Assembly (NCBI GenBank): GCA_963677185.1
Contig: OY781889.1
Span: forward strand, 186,001-250,000
From: G963677185 sp963677185
Lineage (GTDB): Bacteria; Bacillota; Syntrophomonadia; Syntrophomonadales; Syntrophomonadaceae
Direction: 5' to 3'
DNA: 64,000 nucleotides
The notes under the pieces were generated by a model. It worked only from the letters and a program-made list of their open reading frames with translations, was not told where the DNA came from and made no database searches. Position numbers and translations under genes: made by a program. Each line of letters begins with the position of its first letter. The first letter of the stretch is position 1. Of this stretch, positions 15,901 through 24,974 are shown one piece after another.

Positions 15901-18002
15901 GTGTTGCCATGGGTGTCATCGGCTGTCCATTTTACTACAGTGAGTCCCAGCGGGAAGGTGTCCGGAGCATCGTTGGTGATCAGTATATTTGCCGGAGCTG
16001 TTGCTATATCAGTGGCGGTTGCCACTCCCAGGGCCTTGAATACATCCGCTTGGGGCGTATTCACTGCCGTGGCTTCCACTGTGCCATCAGCTGGAACACT
16101 TAATTCCGGCGGAGTTGTATCTTTTATCTTTACATTCTGAATGGCGGTAACACTGTTGCCATGCTCGTCAGTAGCGGTCCAGGTCACAGTAGTTATCCCT
16201 ACTGGAAAGGCTGCCGGAGCATCGTTGCTAAGATTAACCTTGAATATATCGCTCGCTTCGACAATGCCAAGATCAATAGCAGTCAGCACACCAGTAGCTT
16301 CCTGTTCGACATCTGCCGGCGGAGTGGTAAAGATGGGCTTGGTTTTATCGACTACGTACACATTCTGTTTGGCTGTTCCAACATTGCTGTTAATATCAAT
16401 CGCTGTCCAATTGACCACTGTGGGACCGCCATACGGGAATAAGGCCGGTGCATCACTGGTCAGTTCAACCTTGAATAAATCAGTCGCCTTCACGCCGAAA
16501 TCAGTTACCGGTGTGCCAACAACCGAAGTAGCTTCAACGGTGAGATCAGGAGCATCTATTACCGGCGCTGTGGTATCGGCCAGAGTCACGACCTGGTCGC
16601 CGGAAATGCTGTTGCCGGCCTTGTCTTTAGCAGTCCAGGTTACGGTAGTCTGTCCCAGCGGGAAGTTGGCCGGTGCATTGTTCGTGATTTCGGTAACTCC
16701 AACCAGGTCGGTTGCCGTAGCCTTGCCGATAAGAGGCAATACCACACTCTGGGGAGTGGTGGGGTTGCCGGTAGCCTCGACCGTGATGTTCGCAGGAACC
16801 GTTATCACCGGGGAAGTTTTATCGGTAATGGTCACTATCTGATTAGCGGTTTTGGTATTTCCATGAATGTCCACGGCAGTCCAGGTTACGGTGGTATCAC
16901 CGACTTCGAAAGCTGCCGGAGCATTGTTGGTCAGGCTCTGAATGCCGTATAAATCAGTTGCTTCAACCGTTCCAAGATCAACCGGCGTCTGCGGAGCAGT
17001 CGCCTCCTTGGTTATAGGTTTGGGAAGGGTTTTAAAAGAGGGAACTGTCTTGTCAGTTATAGTTACTAACTGGGTATCAATGCCTTTCAATTGTACTGGA
17101 TTCCCATTCTTATCCGTAGCATTTTTTGTAATCGTCCAGATCACAGTCGTGGGGCCGTAAGGAAATTTTGCCGTTGCCGGGGCATCATTGGTCACGGTAG
17201 CTCCACTGCTTGGATAACAGGTGGGCGTGCCCAATGCGACTGGCATCGGATCTGCTGTTGCTTCTACGGTCTTATCAACCGGGGCAATAATAGTCGGATT
17301 AACAGTAATCCATTGACTAGCATAACTTGGATTATTATTAATGTCTGTGGCTTTCCATACTACTTCGGTGATTCCAGTTAAAAATCCTTTGGAACTAGCC
17401 TGACTATCCCCTGGAGCACTCCATGAAAAATTGACATTTTGATCTGTACTTGTAGCATTTACTATGATTACACTGGTCCTGTTACCGGTTGCCGTTGCAG
17501 TGACATCTGCAGGGGCTGTTATCTGGGGCGCTCTAGTGTCTGATATCTTTATTGAATAATCTCTATAATCCCCCGGTCTAAGAGGAATCACATTACTGTC
17601 GTTATCTATACCAGATGCACCCAACTCCACTGTATATTTCTTCCCGTTCACAAAATACCCTGTATCTTCAATAACGATATTTCCCTGTGCTTCTATCGTG
17701 TACCAATGATAACTAGACGGTTTTACGGAAAATGGTTGAGAATTGGAACCAACCCATCCATTTTTAGTCAAGGTCCAGGTTGTGTATACGTTAAAAGTTG
17801 CGTTTCCTGACTGCGGACCTATTATCGTAATATCAATAATAATAGGCGTAGTTGAGCCTGGTTCCAAAGATGTTGAAGATGGCCATGCGGATAATTCATC
17901 TGTTGAGCAGCTTACTGTACTAGCTTCCGCCACCGTGGCCAGCATAACAACCATCAATCCGGCCAGCATTAACATTAATAAGACTCTTGATTTCGTTCGC
18001 AC
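12918..18002 (-). CDS. Giant secreted HYR-repeat protein with copper-amine-oxidase-N domain
   Basis: 1694 residues from a GTG at 18002 with GGAG nine bases upstream. Residues about 1-28 are a signal peptide (LLMLMLAGLMVVMLATVAEA). After an N-terminal domain of about 160 residues come roughly 17 hyalin-repeat (HYR) modules, each about 80 residues and marked by ITAPADVTVEAT and TVTWTAVDxxGN. HYR modules are immunoglobulin-like and usually build extended adhesive stalks. The last 120 residues are a copper-amine-oxidase-N type domain (KYYINGKSNSMDT, GGRMFVPQRYLG, GGRIFLPARFLSEAMGG). No LPXTG or membrane anchor is seen, so attachment may be through that domain. Modules 7-13 include near-identical copies that arise from a 744-bp tandem duplication. 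Confidence 0.9.
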   Translation of the reverse strand: MRTKSRVLLMLMLAGLMVVMLATVAEASTVSCSTDELSAWPSSTSLEPGSTTPIIIDITIIGPQSGNATFNVYTTWTLTKNGWVGSNSQPFSVKPSSYHWYTIEAQGNIVIEDTGYFVNGKKYTVELGASGIDNDSNVIPLRPGDYRDYSIKISDTRAPQITAPADVTATATGNRTSVIIVNATSTDQNVNFSWSAPGDSQASSKGFLTGITEVVWKATDINNNPSYASQWITVNPTIIAPVDKTVEATADPMPVALGTPTCYPSSGATVTNDAPATAKFPYGPTTVIWTITKNATDKNGNPVQLKGIDTQLVTITDKTVPSFKTLPKPITKEATAPQTPVDLGTVEATDLYGIQSLTNNAPAAFEVGDTTVTWTAVDIHGNTKTANQIVTITDKTSPVITVPANITVEATGNPTTPQSVVLPLIGKATATDLVGVTEITNNAPANFPLGQTTVTWTAKDKAGNSISGDQVVTLADTTAPVIDAPDLTVEATSVVGTPVTDFGVKATDLFKVELTSDAPALFPYGGPTVVNWTAIDINSNVGTAKQNVYVVDKTKPIFTTPPADVEQEATGVLTAIDLGIVEASDIFKVNLSNDAPAAFPVGITTVTWTATDEHGNSVTAIQNVKIKDTTPPELSVPADGTVEATAVNTPQADVFKALGVATATDIATAPANILITNDAPDTFPLGLTVVKWTADDTHGNTVTATQKVTVVDTTVPVITAPANVKVEATAVNTPIADVVLGTATATDIATATTDIVITNDAPAVFPLGDTIVTWTAVDKSGNKATAQQTVTIVDTTTPSITAPADVTVEATAVNTPQADVALGMATATDIATATADILITNDAPVTYPLGDTTVTWTAVDNSGNKATATQKVTITDTTDPVMNAPADGTVEATAVNTPKADVFKALGAATATDIATATADILITNDAPDTFPLGLTVVTWTADDTHGNTVTATQKVTVVDTTVPVITAPANVKVEATAVNTPIADVVLGTATATDIATATTDIVITNDAPAVFPLGDTIVTWTSVDKSGNKATAQQTVTIVDTTIPSITAPADVTVEATAVNTPQADVALGMATATDIATATADILITNDAPITYPLGDTTVTWTAVDNSGNKATATQKVTITDTTDPVITAPADGTVEATAVKTPKADVFIALGVATATDVATATADILSTNDAPDTFPLGLTAVTWTADDTHGNKVTATQKVTVVDTTKPVITAPKDGTVEATAVDTPQSVVFTALGEATATDIFNVTIKNDAPATFGVGVPITITWTATDENGNFSTATQKVTVIDTTDPTIQAPADVTVEATAVNTPQADVNMGTATGDDIFKPVEITNNAPAAFPLGKTTVVWTATDANGNKNTATQTVTIVDTTDPVITAPKDGTVEATGADTPKDVIFTALGKATATDIFPVNITNDAPDNFLLGVTDVIWTATDANGRDSSATQKVTVVDTTPPVLTVPKDINIGASGAAGTPVTFDVSALDAVDGPVAVTCSHMSGATFPIGKTTVKCTATDAHNNKAEGSFTITVQAPTDSFVGSSNNYSASPASTSTTTVGPSSTEAGPENGIDTITFTLGESKYYINGKSNSMDTASFDSGGRMFVPQRYLGIALGIPNDDDHIKWDEATSTAIFITKSGKEARCTLGSNILLFDGKEIVMDVEPLAEGGRIFLPARFLSEAMGGTATWDDLTKTATILITR
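14368..16100. repeat. 744-bp tandem super-repeat inside the HYR gene
   Basis: The block starting near 15112 recurs 744 bases on at 15856 almost unchanged, and more loosely 744 bases back at 14368; the block at 14621 recurs at 15365. The unit is three HYR modules, 248 residues, so the frame is kept. Near identity at DNA level points to recent duplication or ongoing gene conversion. Confidence 0.9.
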
Positions 18003-18512
18003 TATACTTCACTCCTTTATGTTCATAATATTTTCATATCTGTTTTACATCAGTTCTAATTATGTTGTAGTTCCTTCATCCCCTTCCCAACGGTAACGAC
18101 TATGTATCTCGCGGCATATGAAAAGCTGTAATGTTCAAAATACAGTCACCGAATAAAACGTAAAACAATCTATCTGCTTCAAGTGCAACAAAACCGGATG
18201 ATGTAGTTTAATATGCTTTCATAATAATGTCAGGTCTGGTTCTCCAGGTCTTAACAATTCCCTTATTAATGATCGGCATATTTGCAAAATAAATCCAGTT
18301 CTTGCCATCCTGGATATCATTATACATATCCAGCGTCACGGCTCGGTTACATCTCAGTCACCGGAAGAATTTTTTTGGATAGCTCGGAATATTTTGTAAA
18401 ATGAGTACTATAAAGAAATGCGGCGAAAAATGCAGGATATTCTAGCTATTTACTGAGACTGTCATATGACACAAATAAATCGGGACCCAAAAAAGTGACC
18501 CGCAGCCCCTTT
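18003..18512. other. 510-base region without a supported gene
   Basis: AT-rich stretch upstream of the HYR gene and downstream of the acyltransferase gene. It should hold the HYR promoter, but no convincing -35/-10 pair could be picked. A 43-codon coding-like remnant lies at 18208-18339. Nothing else was recognised. Confidence 0.5.
18208..18339 (-). pseudogene. Possible remnant of a broken gene (43 codons)
   Basis: On the minus strand a GTG at 18339 opens a 43-codon frame with natural-looking composition (LDMYNDIQDGKNWIYFANMP, then a basic Trp/Arg-rich end and MKAY) and a TAA stop. No ribosome-binding site is visible, and an in-frame stop lies seven codons upstream. It reads like the tail of a lost protein, but it could be chance. 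Family unknown. Confidence 0.25.
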
Positions 18513-19100
18513 TTATTCAGCCTCTTCCAGCCATTCAGATTCGTGTTTGTAGATGACGGGGTTGTAATTTTCAGGGTAGCGGGGTTCAATGTTGCTGTAG
18601 AACTGTTCCAGGTGGTCCATGTCCTTTTGGAAGCAGCCGGTGGGATGGTAAACCTGGGCGATACAGGCGAACCTTTCCTTATAATTCAAATAGGACAGCA
18701 CCAGGGGGACCTCAGCCTTGACCGCGGCATGATAAAATCCGGTTTTCCAGGCTTCAGCCGCCTTGCGGGTTCCTTCCGGGCACACCAGTATGCGCCTCTC
18801 TTCGCTGCTGACCAGCTGTTCGACCATCTGATCCACGTAGTTCGTGGACCGGCTGCGATTGATTGGCAAACAGCCCAGTGATCTTAACGGGTAAGTAAAC
18901 GGGAAAACGAACCAGTCTGACTTGATAAGGATGTTCACCTTTTTATTCAGCAGCTGAAATGTCCCTATTCCCAGGAAAAAATCCGTATTGCTGGTGTGAG
19001 GGGCGTAAATGATCACACAGTTGCCGGTGCCATCCGGTATGTCCCCCTCGACTCTCCAGTCCCACAACCAGAATACGATCCTCGATACTATCTTCCACAT
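18513..19100 (-). CDS. PlsC-like 1-acylglycerol-phosphate acyltransferase family protein
   Basis: 195 residues. The acyltransferase motif HX4D appears as HTSNTD near residue 35 and the phosphate-binding PEGTR near 109, both diagnostic for the PlsC/lysophospholipid acyltransferase family. The spacing, the IKSDWFVFPFTYPLRSLGCLP segment between them and the short length match small bacterial members whose acyl acceptor is not always known. A hydrophobic N-terminus suggests membrane association. It stands alone behind an unrelated membrane-protein gene. Confidence 0.85.
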   Translation of the reverse strand: MWKIVSRIVFWLWDWRVEGDIPDGTGNCVIIYAPHTSNTDFFLGIGTFQLLNKKVNILIKSDWFVFPFTYPLRSLGCLPINRSRSTNYVDQMVEQLVSSEERRILVCPEGTRKAAEAWKTGFYHAAVKAEVPLVLSYLNYKERFACIAQVYHPTGCFQKDMDHLEQFYSNIEPRYPENYNPVIYKHESEWLEEAE

Positions 19101-19160
19101 AGGTTTGTTTCCTTAAAATTGGAATGGCTTCCTGCCAAATATTGGCCTGGCACTTCGTTG

Positions 19161-19967
19161 TTAATTGGCGGGTTTGTCTCCCGCTGCCGCTGCCGGCGCA
19201 TCGTTCTCCCGCAATGAATCAGCCTTGTCCAGGGATGGCCCACTGCTTCCAGCCGCCTTTTCAACACCGGGTTCAGGTTTATTCGCTGGCGCCGCGCTCT
19301 CATATTCGGCTTCGAGCACGGGCCCGTCTTTAGGCATGGGCGGCGGAGCCATCGGAGGTATCAGATCGCCAGGCGCTTGCCCGCCGGCTTCAAAGCCGGG
19401 TGCAAGGTCAGAATGGGCCGGTCCATTCTCCTTGAAAAGCAGGGTCGCTCCTATGAAAATAATAATTAATGGCCATAAAAGGTTCCAGGCGAAGCGGAAG
19501 TCGATGGTCCATAATCCCGTATTGTTGATCAGGAAAAGAGTGCCGGCCACCATGAGCAGCAGGCCTCCGATCATGGCTACTATGCTGCGGTAGCTGATAA
19601 CCAGCATCAAGCCTATGATAATCAGCAATGCCGGCCAGAGCAGATTCATGGCATATTTGAAACTAATAGCAGTGATGCCCAGGTTGTTGAGCAGACAGAT
19701 CATGCCAATGGCTATTAGCAAAATGGCCGCAGCTATACGCCCGATGTCGAGGCGCTGCCCCCATTTTTGCCTGCGGACGTGCTTTTTGCGTCTTTTTTCC
19801 TCTTTGAAGCGTTGTATGGCTTCTTGCTGCTGATTGGCGCTGGCTTCCGACAAATTCAAGATAGCATCCCCCTTTCGCGGCTGTAAGCCGCCTTCTGGCT
19901 CAACCTGCCATATGTTCGCACCAGTCTTGGCCCGTTGGGGAGTAACAAAGTTCGCTCCTTTAGGCAT
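19161..19967 (-). CDS. Membrane protein with LiaI/LiaF-like transmembrane repeats
   Basis: Up to 268 residues. A very basic segment (KRRKKHVRRQKW, about 58-69) precedes four hydrophobic helices arranged as two similar pairs: IGMICLLNNLGI..NLLWPALLIIIG and GTLFLINNTGL..NLLWPLIIIFIG. This doubled NLLWP pattern is that of the LiaI-LiaF-like or DUF5668 membrane region. The C-terminal 75 residues are Pro/Ala/Glu-rich and disordered-looking. The ATG at 19967 has no good ribosome-binding site; a TTG at 19859 behind GGGGG (spacing eight) would give 232 residues and is as likely. Function unknown, perhaps envelope-stress related. Confidence 0.65.
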   Translation of the reverse strand: MPKGANFVTPQRAKTGANIWQVEPEGGLQPRKGDAILNLSEASANQQQEAIQRFKEEKRRKKHVRRQKWGQRLDIGRIAAAILLIAIGMICLLNNLGITAISFKYAMNLLWPALLIIIGLMLVISYRSIVAMIGGLLLMVAGTLFLINNTGLWTIDFRFAWNLLWPLIIIFIGATLLFKENGPAHSDLAPGFEAGGQAPGDLIPPMAPPPMPKDGPVLEAEYESAAPANKPEPGVEKAAGSSGPSLDKADSLRENDAPAAAAGDKPAN

Positions 19968-20032
19968 ATGTGATAATTAGAATATATACCGGCCGAGCAG
20001 ACATTTCAAATATCCGACTCAGGGTAAATTGA

Positions 20033-20061
20033 TTTAAAAATCCAGTATTAACGATTATAAT
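20033..20061 (+). promoter_or_regulatory. Candidate promoter of aroC-aroB
   Basis: TTTAAA (20033-20038) and a perfect TATAAT (20056-20061) are 17 bases apart. It would leave a leader of about 190 bases before aroC in which I see no known riboswitch. Confidence 0.5.
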
Positions 20062-20260
20062 AGCTTATATTCAGCAAAAACGCTAAATACTGCATATTTC
20101 TTCGATATAGTCCGGCAGTTGGCTGAATATGCCCGGCATCAAAGCCCCGGGCGCCGGCTCTCCCTTACTATCAACAAGGCGCAGAGTCTCGCCGGGATAT
20201 TGCTGCAAATAGCCAAAGGAGTAAATAAACAATCCAGTTCAGGAGGATAATATTGTAAAT

Positions 20261-21394
20261 ATGATTAGATATTATACAGCGGGCGAATCACACGGTCCGG
20301 CCCTGACGGCCATCGTGGAGGGGCTGCCGGCCGGTTTGCCGGTCAGTGCAGCCAGCATTGATCATCAGTTGAAAAGAAGGCAGGGCGGATATGGCCGGGG
20401 CGGCCGCATGAAAATCGAGAGCGATCAGGTTCAGATTATGTCCGGCATCCGCAATGGCCTGACCCTGGGCAGCCCGGTGTCTCTTATGATCGAAAACCGC
20501 GATTGGAAGAACTGGGAGGCCTTTATGAGCTCCGGCGAGGCTGATATGGAAGGCAAACGCGTCAAGGTTCCCCGTCCCGGGCATGGCGACCTGGCTGGAG
20601 CCTTGAAATACGGACACCGTGATTTCCGCAATATACTGGAGCGGGCCAGCGCCCGTGAAACAGCCGCCAGAGTGGCAGCCTGCACCCTGGGGCGCTGCCT
20701 GATTGAACATTTCGGCATGATGGTCAGCTCCTGCGTTACCCGCATCGGTTCGGTAACCTCCCGTGATTTTGATCCTGCCTCCCTGGAGCTTTCTGAAATG
20801 CAATGCGCTGATGGGGCCGCTGAACAGGCTATGAAAGAACTGATTGACCAGGCCCGGCAAAAAGGCGATTCTCTGGGAGGGGTTTTCGAAATTCGCATCC
20901 GCCATGTCCCCCTCGGCCTGGGCTCCCATGTGCAATGGGATCGCAAGCTGGACGGCCGTCTGGCCGGAGCCCTGATGAGCATCCAGGCCATCAAGGGAGT
21001 GGAAATCGGCACTGGCTTTGCATCCGCCGCCCAGTTCGGCTCCCAGGTGCATGACGAGATATTCTACAATGGCCAGGGCTTTGAGCGCGGCTCCAACAAC
21101 GCTGGAGGCATCGAAGCAGGTATCAGCAACGGCGAAGATATAATCGTCAGGGCGGCGATGAAACCGATTGCCACTCTGTATAATCCATTGCGTTCTGTTG
21201 ATATTGACAGCGGGCACCAGGCTCCGGCAGCAGTGGAACGTTCAGATATTTGCGCGGTTCCCGCTGCTGCTGTGGTGGGCGAAGCGGTTGCAGCCATGGA
21301 AATCGCCCGGGCTTTCATGGAAAAGTTCGGTGGAGACAGCATAGACGAGATCGAAGCCAGCCTGAACCATTACCGCAGCAGGCGGCTAATATAG
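20261..21394 (+). CDS. aroC: Chorismate synthase
   Basis: Converts EPSP to chorismate with reduced FMN, the last common step to aromatic amino acids. The 377 residues open with the signature YYTAGESHGPAL, contain RRQGGYGRGGRM and ERASARETAARVA in the first half, and a late RSDICAVPAAAVVGEA. Length is typical. A GGAGG lies 14 bases ahead of the ATG, somewhat far. aroB follows after 98 bases, so the two are likely co-transcribed and the pathway is continued by aroF-pheA at 28808-30686. Confidence 0.97.
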   Translation: MIRYYTAGESHGPALTAIVEGLPAGLPVSAASIDHQLKRRQGGYGRGGRMKIESDQVQIMSGIRNGLTLGSPVSLMIENRDWKNWEAFMSSGEADMEGKRVKVPRPGHGDLAGALKYGHRDFRNILERASARETAARVAACTLGRCLIEHFGMMVSSCVTRIGSVTSRDFDPASLELSEMQCADGAAEQAMKELIDQARQKGDSLGGVFEIRIRHVPLGLGSHVQWDRKLDGRLAGALMSIQAIKGVEIGTGFASAAQFGSQVHDEIFYNGQGFERGSNNAGGIEAGISNGEDIIVRAAMKPIATLYNPLRSVDIDSGHQAPAAVERSDICAVPAAAVVGEAVAAMEIARAFMEKFGGDSIDEIEASLNHYRSRRLI

Positions 21395-21492
21395 CGGCCT
21401 GTTCTATGGTTTAAGGAGACCGTGCCGATTATTTGCAGTATGGTTGGGGCGAAGCCCGCTTATGCCTCATTGACGGGAAAGGAATGTATATA

Positions 21493-22575
21493 ATGCCAAA
21501 CAGGCTACGGTTGGAGCTGGGGGATGAACGCTCCTATGACATATTGATTGACCGCAATTGGCTGCACGAGTTCCCGCATTACCTGGATTTTGTTAATGCG
21601 AAAGCCTGTCATGCCGTAATTTCTGACGAGACTGTGTTCGGGCTTTACGGCCCAGCATTTATGGAAATAATGCAGACGGCTGGCTACAAAGTGGTTCCCC
21701 TGGTCATTGCCGGTGGTGAAGGCTGCAAGACCCTGCAAACCTACCAGGAGCTTCAGGTTCAAATGGTGAATGCCGGTCTGGACCGCAGCTCAGCCGTTTT
21801 CGCCCTGGGTGGAGGAATCCCCGGCGACATAGCCGGATTTGCAGCCTCAACCTATATGCGCGGCATCCAATTTGTCCAGGTGCCCAGCACCCTGCTGGCC
21901 CAGGTGGACAGCAGCGTGGGCGGCAAAACCGGGGTTAACCTTCCGCAGGGCAAGAACCTGGTCGGATCATTTTACCAGCCTCACCTGGTCTTTATCGATG
22001 TCGAGCTTCTGAAAACCCTGGCTGCCAGGGATTACAACAGCGGAATGGCCGAAGTCATCAAGTACGGGATAATATGGGACGCCGCATTCTTCAGTTATCT
22101 GGAAGATAACGCTGCCGCCATTATGCAGCGCAACAGCGATTGCCTGATAGAAATCATCAGCCGCTGCTGCGACATTAAAGCACAGGTCGTGGCCACAGAT
22201 GAAAAGGAACAGGGCCAGCGGGCTCTTCTAAACCTGGGCCATACATTTGGCCACGCGTTTGAGGCTGTCGGGCGCTTCGAACTGGTTACTCACGGCGAAG
22301 CGGTGGCGATCGGCACCCATTACGCCGCCATCCTGGCCGAGCAGAAAGGGCTGATAGAACTGGAAGATGTCCAGCGCATCGACCGCCTGCTGGCGGCTTT
22401 TGACCTGCCGATATGCTTTCCCGGGCGCTTTAATACTGAAGATGTGGTAGCGGCGATGTATGCAGATAAAAAAACCCGGGCAGGGAATCTTTCGCTGGTG
22501 CTTCCAACCACGATAGGCCAGGCGGCCATCTTTCCAGACATGAGCGAATCGGAAATACTGCGGGCATTGGAGTAA
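21493..22575 (+). CDS. aroB: 3-Dehydroquinate synthase
   Basis: Cyclises DAHP to 3-dehydroquinate using NAD and a divalent metal, second step of the shikimate pathway. From the ATG at 21493, which has AAAGGA about nine bases upstream, it has 360 residues, the usual length; longer in-frame starts back to 21433 lack a site. NAD-binding GGEGCKTL and GGGIPGDIAGF, and the metal ligands in GMAEVIKYG, HGEAVAIG and LNLGHTFGHAFE are all present. Confidence 0.96.
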   Translation: MPNRLRLELGDERSYDILIDRNWLHEFPHYLDFVNAKACHAVISDETVFGLYGPAFMEIMQTAGYKVVPLVIAGGEGCKTLQTYQELQVQMVNAGLDRSSAVFALGGGIPGDIAGFAASTYMRGIQFVQVPSTLLAQVDSSVGGKTGVNLPQGKNLVGSFYQPHLVFIDVELLKTLAARDYNSGMAEVIKYGIIWDAAFFSYLEDNAAAIMQRNSDCLIEIISRCCDIKAQVVATDEKEQGQRALLNLGHTFGHAFEAVGRFELVTHGEAVAIGTHYAAILAEQKGLIELEDVQRIDRLLAAFDLPICFPGRFNTEDVVAAMYADKKTRAGNLSLVLPTTIGQAAIFPDMSESEILRALE

Positions 22576-22737
22576 AGATGCGAAAGCAATTGGGATGTAA
22601 ACAACTCCTGGTCTGACATAGAACGAAACAGGGAAACGCTATTTGGGGATGGCGGATGCTGTTGAAGCATGTTGGGTTCTTTTCGATTCGCACATATTTC
22701 GGTTCAAGCCATTATTGAGGCAGGCTGTTACATCATA

Positions 22738-23742
22738 TTAAGCCTCACTGAATTCGAACAAGCGCGCATCGAAGATATCAAGACATGCCTCAACTACCAT
22801 AGAATCATACAGCGTGCCACTGTTTTCACGGATTTCGTTCAACGCTTCAAATGAGCCTCGGGCTGGCCGGTACGGCCGATGTGAATACATCGCCTCCACC
22901 ACATCAGCAACCGCCAGAATGCGTGCTTCCAACATTATCTCTTCATCATGCAGGCCCCTGGGATATCCTGTCCCGTCTATACGTTCATGATGCTGATAGA
23001 CAATTTCGGCTATGGGCTGATAGAAGTCCAGCATGGTCAGAATTTCAAAGCCGTTGCGGCTGTGGGTTTTAATAAGCATAAATTCCACATCGCTAATCTT
23101 TCCAGGCCGGGTAAGAATATCAGACGGAATAAAAAATTTGCCTATATCGTGAACCCGGGCTGCTATGAAAGCCCTTTCCGCTACCTCGCCAGTCACGCCC
23201 AGCCGCTCGCAAAGGCTGGCAACAAGGGCAGCCACTCTAATCTGATGCTGGGCAGTGTACGGATCTCTTCTGGAAAGCATCAGACTTATGGCGTCGACTG
23301 AATTCTGAAACATCCGCTTCTGACCGTGGCGCAAGATCACTTCTTCACTTTCGTGCCGGTTTTTTTGGATGAAGGAATACTGTTCTATGGCTTCTTCAAT
23401 CACGGTTTGAATCTGTTCATTCGAACATGGCTTGGTTAAGAAACGAAACACGGCACCCAGGTTAATCGCGTCTATGGCTGTTTGCATGTCGCTCTGCCCG
23501 GTTAGCATAATGCGCATCACGTTAGGGAATATTTTTTGAACTCTGGATAACAATTCAATGCCATCCATACCGGGCATTTTATAGTCTGATATAATTACGG
23601 CAAACGGTCCTTCTTGGAATAGCATATCCAGCGCCAATTCACCGCTTTGCGCCGTATATATCTCGCAGCTTTTACGCAGCAACCTATTAATAGCCTCTAA
23701 CAATAGGGGTTCGTCATCAACCAGCAGTATTTTCCGGTTCAT
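22738..23742 (-). CDS. Response regulator with HD-GYP phosphodiesterase domain
   Basis: 334 residues. The N-terminal receiver domain (1-120) has the acidic pair DDE at 9-11, phospho-acceptor Asp53 and Lys104 in FLTKP. The C-terminal HD-GYP domain (about 145-330) carries VHDIGK (His198-Asp199), the HHERIDGTGYP motif and later metal-binding ADVVEAM, so it should hydrolyse c-di-GMP when phosphorylated. It is the last gene of a four-gene signalling operon, 37 bases after a paralogue with a dead HD domain. The layout is that of RpfG-type regulators. Confidence 0.93.
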   Translation of the reverse strand: MNRKILLVDDEPLLLEAINRLLRKSCEIYTAQSGELALDMLFQEGPFAVIISDYKMPGMDGIELLSRVQKIFPNVMRIMLTGQSDMQTAIDAINLGAVFRFLTKPCSNEQIQTVIEEAIEQYSFIQKNRHESEEVILRHGQKRMFQNSVDAISLMLSRRDPYTAQHQIRVAALVASLCERLGVTGEVAERAFIAARVHDIGKFFIPSDILTRPGKISDVEFMLIKTHSRNGFEILTMLDFYQPIAEIVYQHHERIDGTGYPRGLHDEEIMLEARILAVADVVEAMYSHRPYRPARGSFEALNEIRENSGTLYDSMVVEACLDIFDARLFEFSEA

Positions 23743-23779
23743 TTTGCCTGACTCCTCTCGGAAGACTCATGTATAGATA

Positions 23780-24958
23780 TTATGATTCTTCGGGACTTCC
23801 GGAACTCTGTTCGTTTATGCTTGCCACGGATACCGTTATCGGCTGTACAATGGAGCTCATTTTATGATAATTCAGCAGCTGCTCTTTTATAACCGGGGTA
23901 ATTTCCCGTCTGGCAGTCAATAATACCCGTCCTTGCTTGTCTTTTATTTCCATCGCCGTAATCATGCCTTCTTCCAGGTCGTCCAGGCTTACGCTGGCGA
24001 CTGTATAACTGGGTTCCAGTTCCAAAATGACCGCCTCAAGCGTGGCTAGCATCACCGGATCATACCATGAATCGCGCTGACGAAGCATCGCCATGGCCTG
24101 GATACCGGTCATGCCTACCTCACTGAGTTCGTCATAATCTATCACCAGCTTTAGCAGCCTGCCCAGGTAAGGGATTTCTTCACCGCGAAGACCGTCGGCA
24201 GGAGGACCTGAACCGTCAAATCGCTTATTTTGGTACTTGACTGCCTGACTGACCGCTTCCAATCGCGGAATATTATTTAGCAAACCGCTGCCGATACGGG
24301 CATGCGAGTAGTACAACTCCATTTCTTTTGGGTTCAGGCTTTCCATCATGCTTCGGCGGTGCAGTATGTCTGACGGGACTGTAACGCAGCCAATCATTGA
24401 CAGGAGTGCGGTCAATTCGACTTCCCAGAGATCAGGGACTTTGAGGCGCTCCGCAATTTTCTTCATATGAGCGCGTAAGCGTGATGCCTGGCTGAAGGCT
24501 AGAGCATTGGTTACAGCCAGTATGTCTAGAAGCATTTTTATACTGCCCTTCAGTGTCTTGTCCAGGAGCTCTTTCTCACTCTGTAATGCATAATAATGCT
24601 CTACGGCTGCATGGAGAACGTTCTCCATCTGGTCTGTCGGACAAGGCTTGGTTAGAAATTGGAAAATGTATCCCTCATTCACAGCTTGCACGGCTACGCG
24701 CATATCGGCCTGTCCGGTTAGCATAATCCGCACCGCGTCAGGTGCAAGTTCTCGGCTTCTGGCCAAAAACGCGATCCCGTCCATTTCCGGCATCTGATAG
24801 TCGGATAATATAACGGCAAAAGGTTCTTGAACTTTGATTAGTTCAAGAGCATTCGGCCCCCCGGTAGTAACGGTTATATCAAAACTATTGCGCAGGTTTC
24901 GTTTAATGGAAGCCAGGACATTCGGATCGTCATCTACTATCAATAGCCGTGTGTTCAT
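23780..24958 (-). CDS. Response regulator with degenerate HD-GYP-like domain
   Basis: 392 residues. The receiver (1-120) is intact with DDD at 9-11, Asp53 and FLTKP. The following domain aligns by eye with HD-GYP proteins, but the HDIGK motif is replaced by SMIGC and the GYP loop reads FDGSGPPADGL, so metal and catalytic residues are missing. A further C-terminal part of about 75 residues (SLDDLEEGMITAMEIKDKQG onwards) resembles a small RNA-binding-like or regulatory add-on found in other REC-HD proteins. It probably acts through binding rather than hydrolysis. Spacing to both neighbours is under 40 bases. Confidence 0.85.
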   Translation of the reverse strand: MNTRLLIVDDDPNVLASIKRNLRNSFDITVTTGGPNALELIKVQEPFAVILSDYQMPEMDGIAFLARSRELAPDAVRIMLTGQADMRVAVQAVNEGYIFQFLTKPCPTDQMENVLHAAVEHYYALQSEKELLDKTLKGSIKMLLDILAVTNALAFSQASRLRAHMKKIAERLKVPDLWEVELTALLSMIGCVTVPSDILHRRSMMESLNPKEMELYYSHARIGSGLLNNIPRLEAVSQAVKYQNKRFDGSGPPADGLRGEEIPYLGRLLKLVIDYDELSEVGMTGIQAMAMLRQRDSWYDPVMLATLEAVILELEPSYTVASVSLDDLEEGMITAMEIKDKQGRVLLTARREITPVIKEQLLNYHKMSSIVQPITVSVASINEQSSGSPEES

Positions 24959-24974
24959 TTTTATACGTCTCCCC

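Noticed and set aside
13504..16842. Long open frames on the plus strand, up to 728 codons, opposite the HYR gene
   Set aside because: They mirror the repeat composition of the minus-strand gene, have no ribosome-binding sites or recognisable domains, and sit in several overlapping frames.
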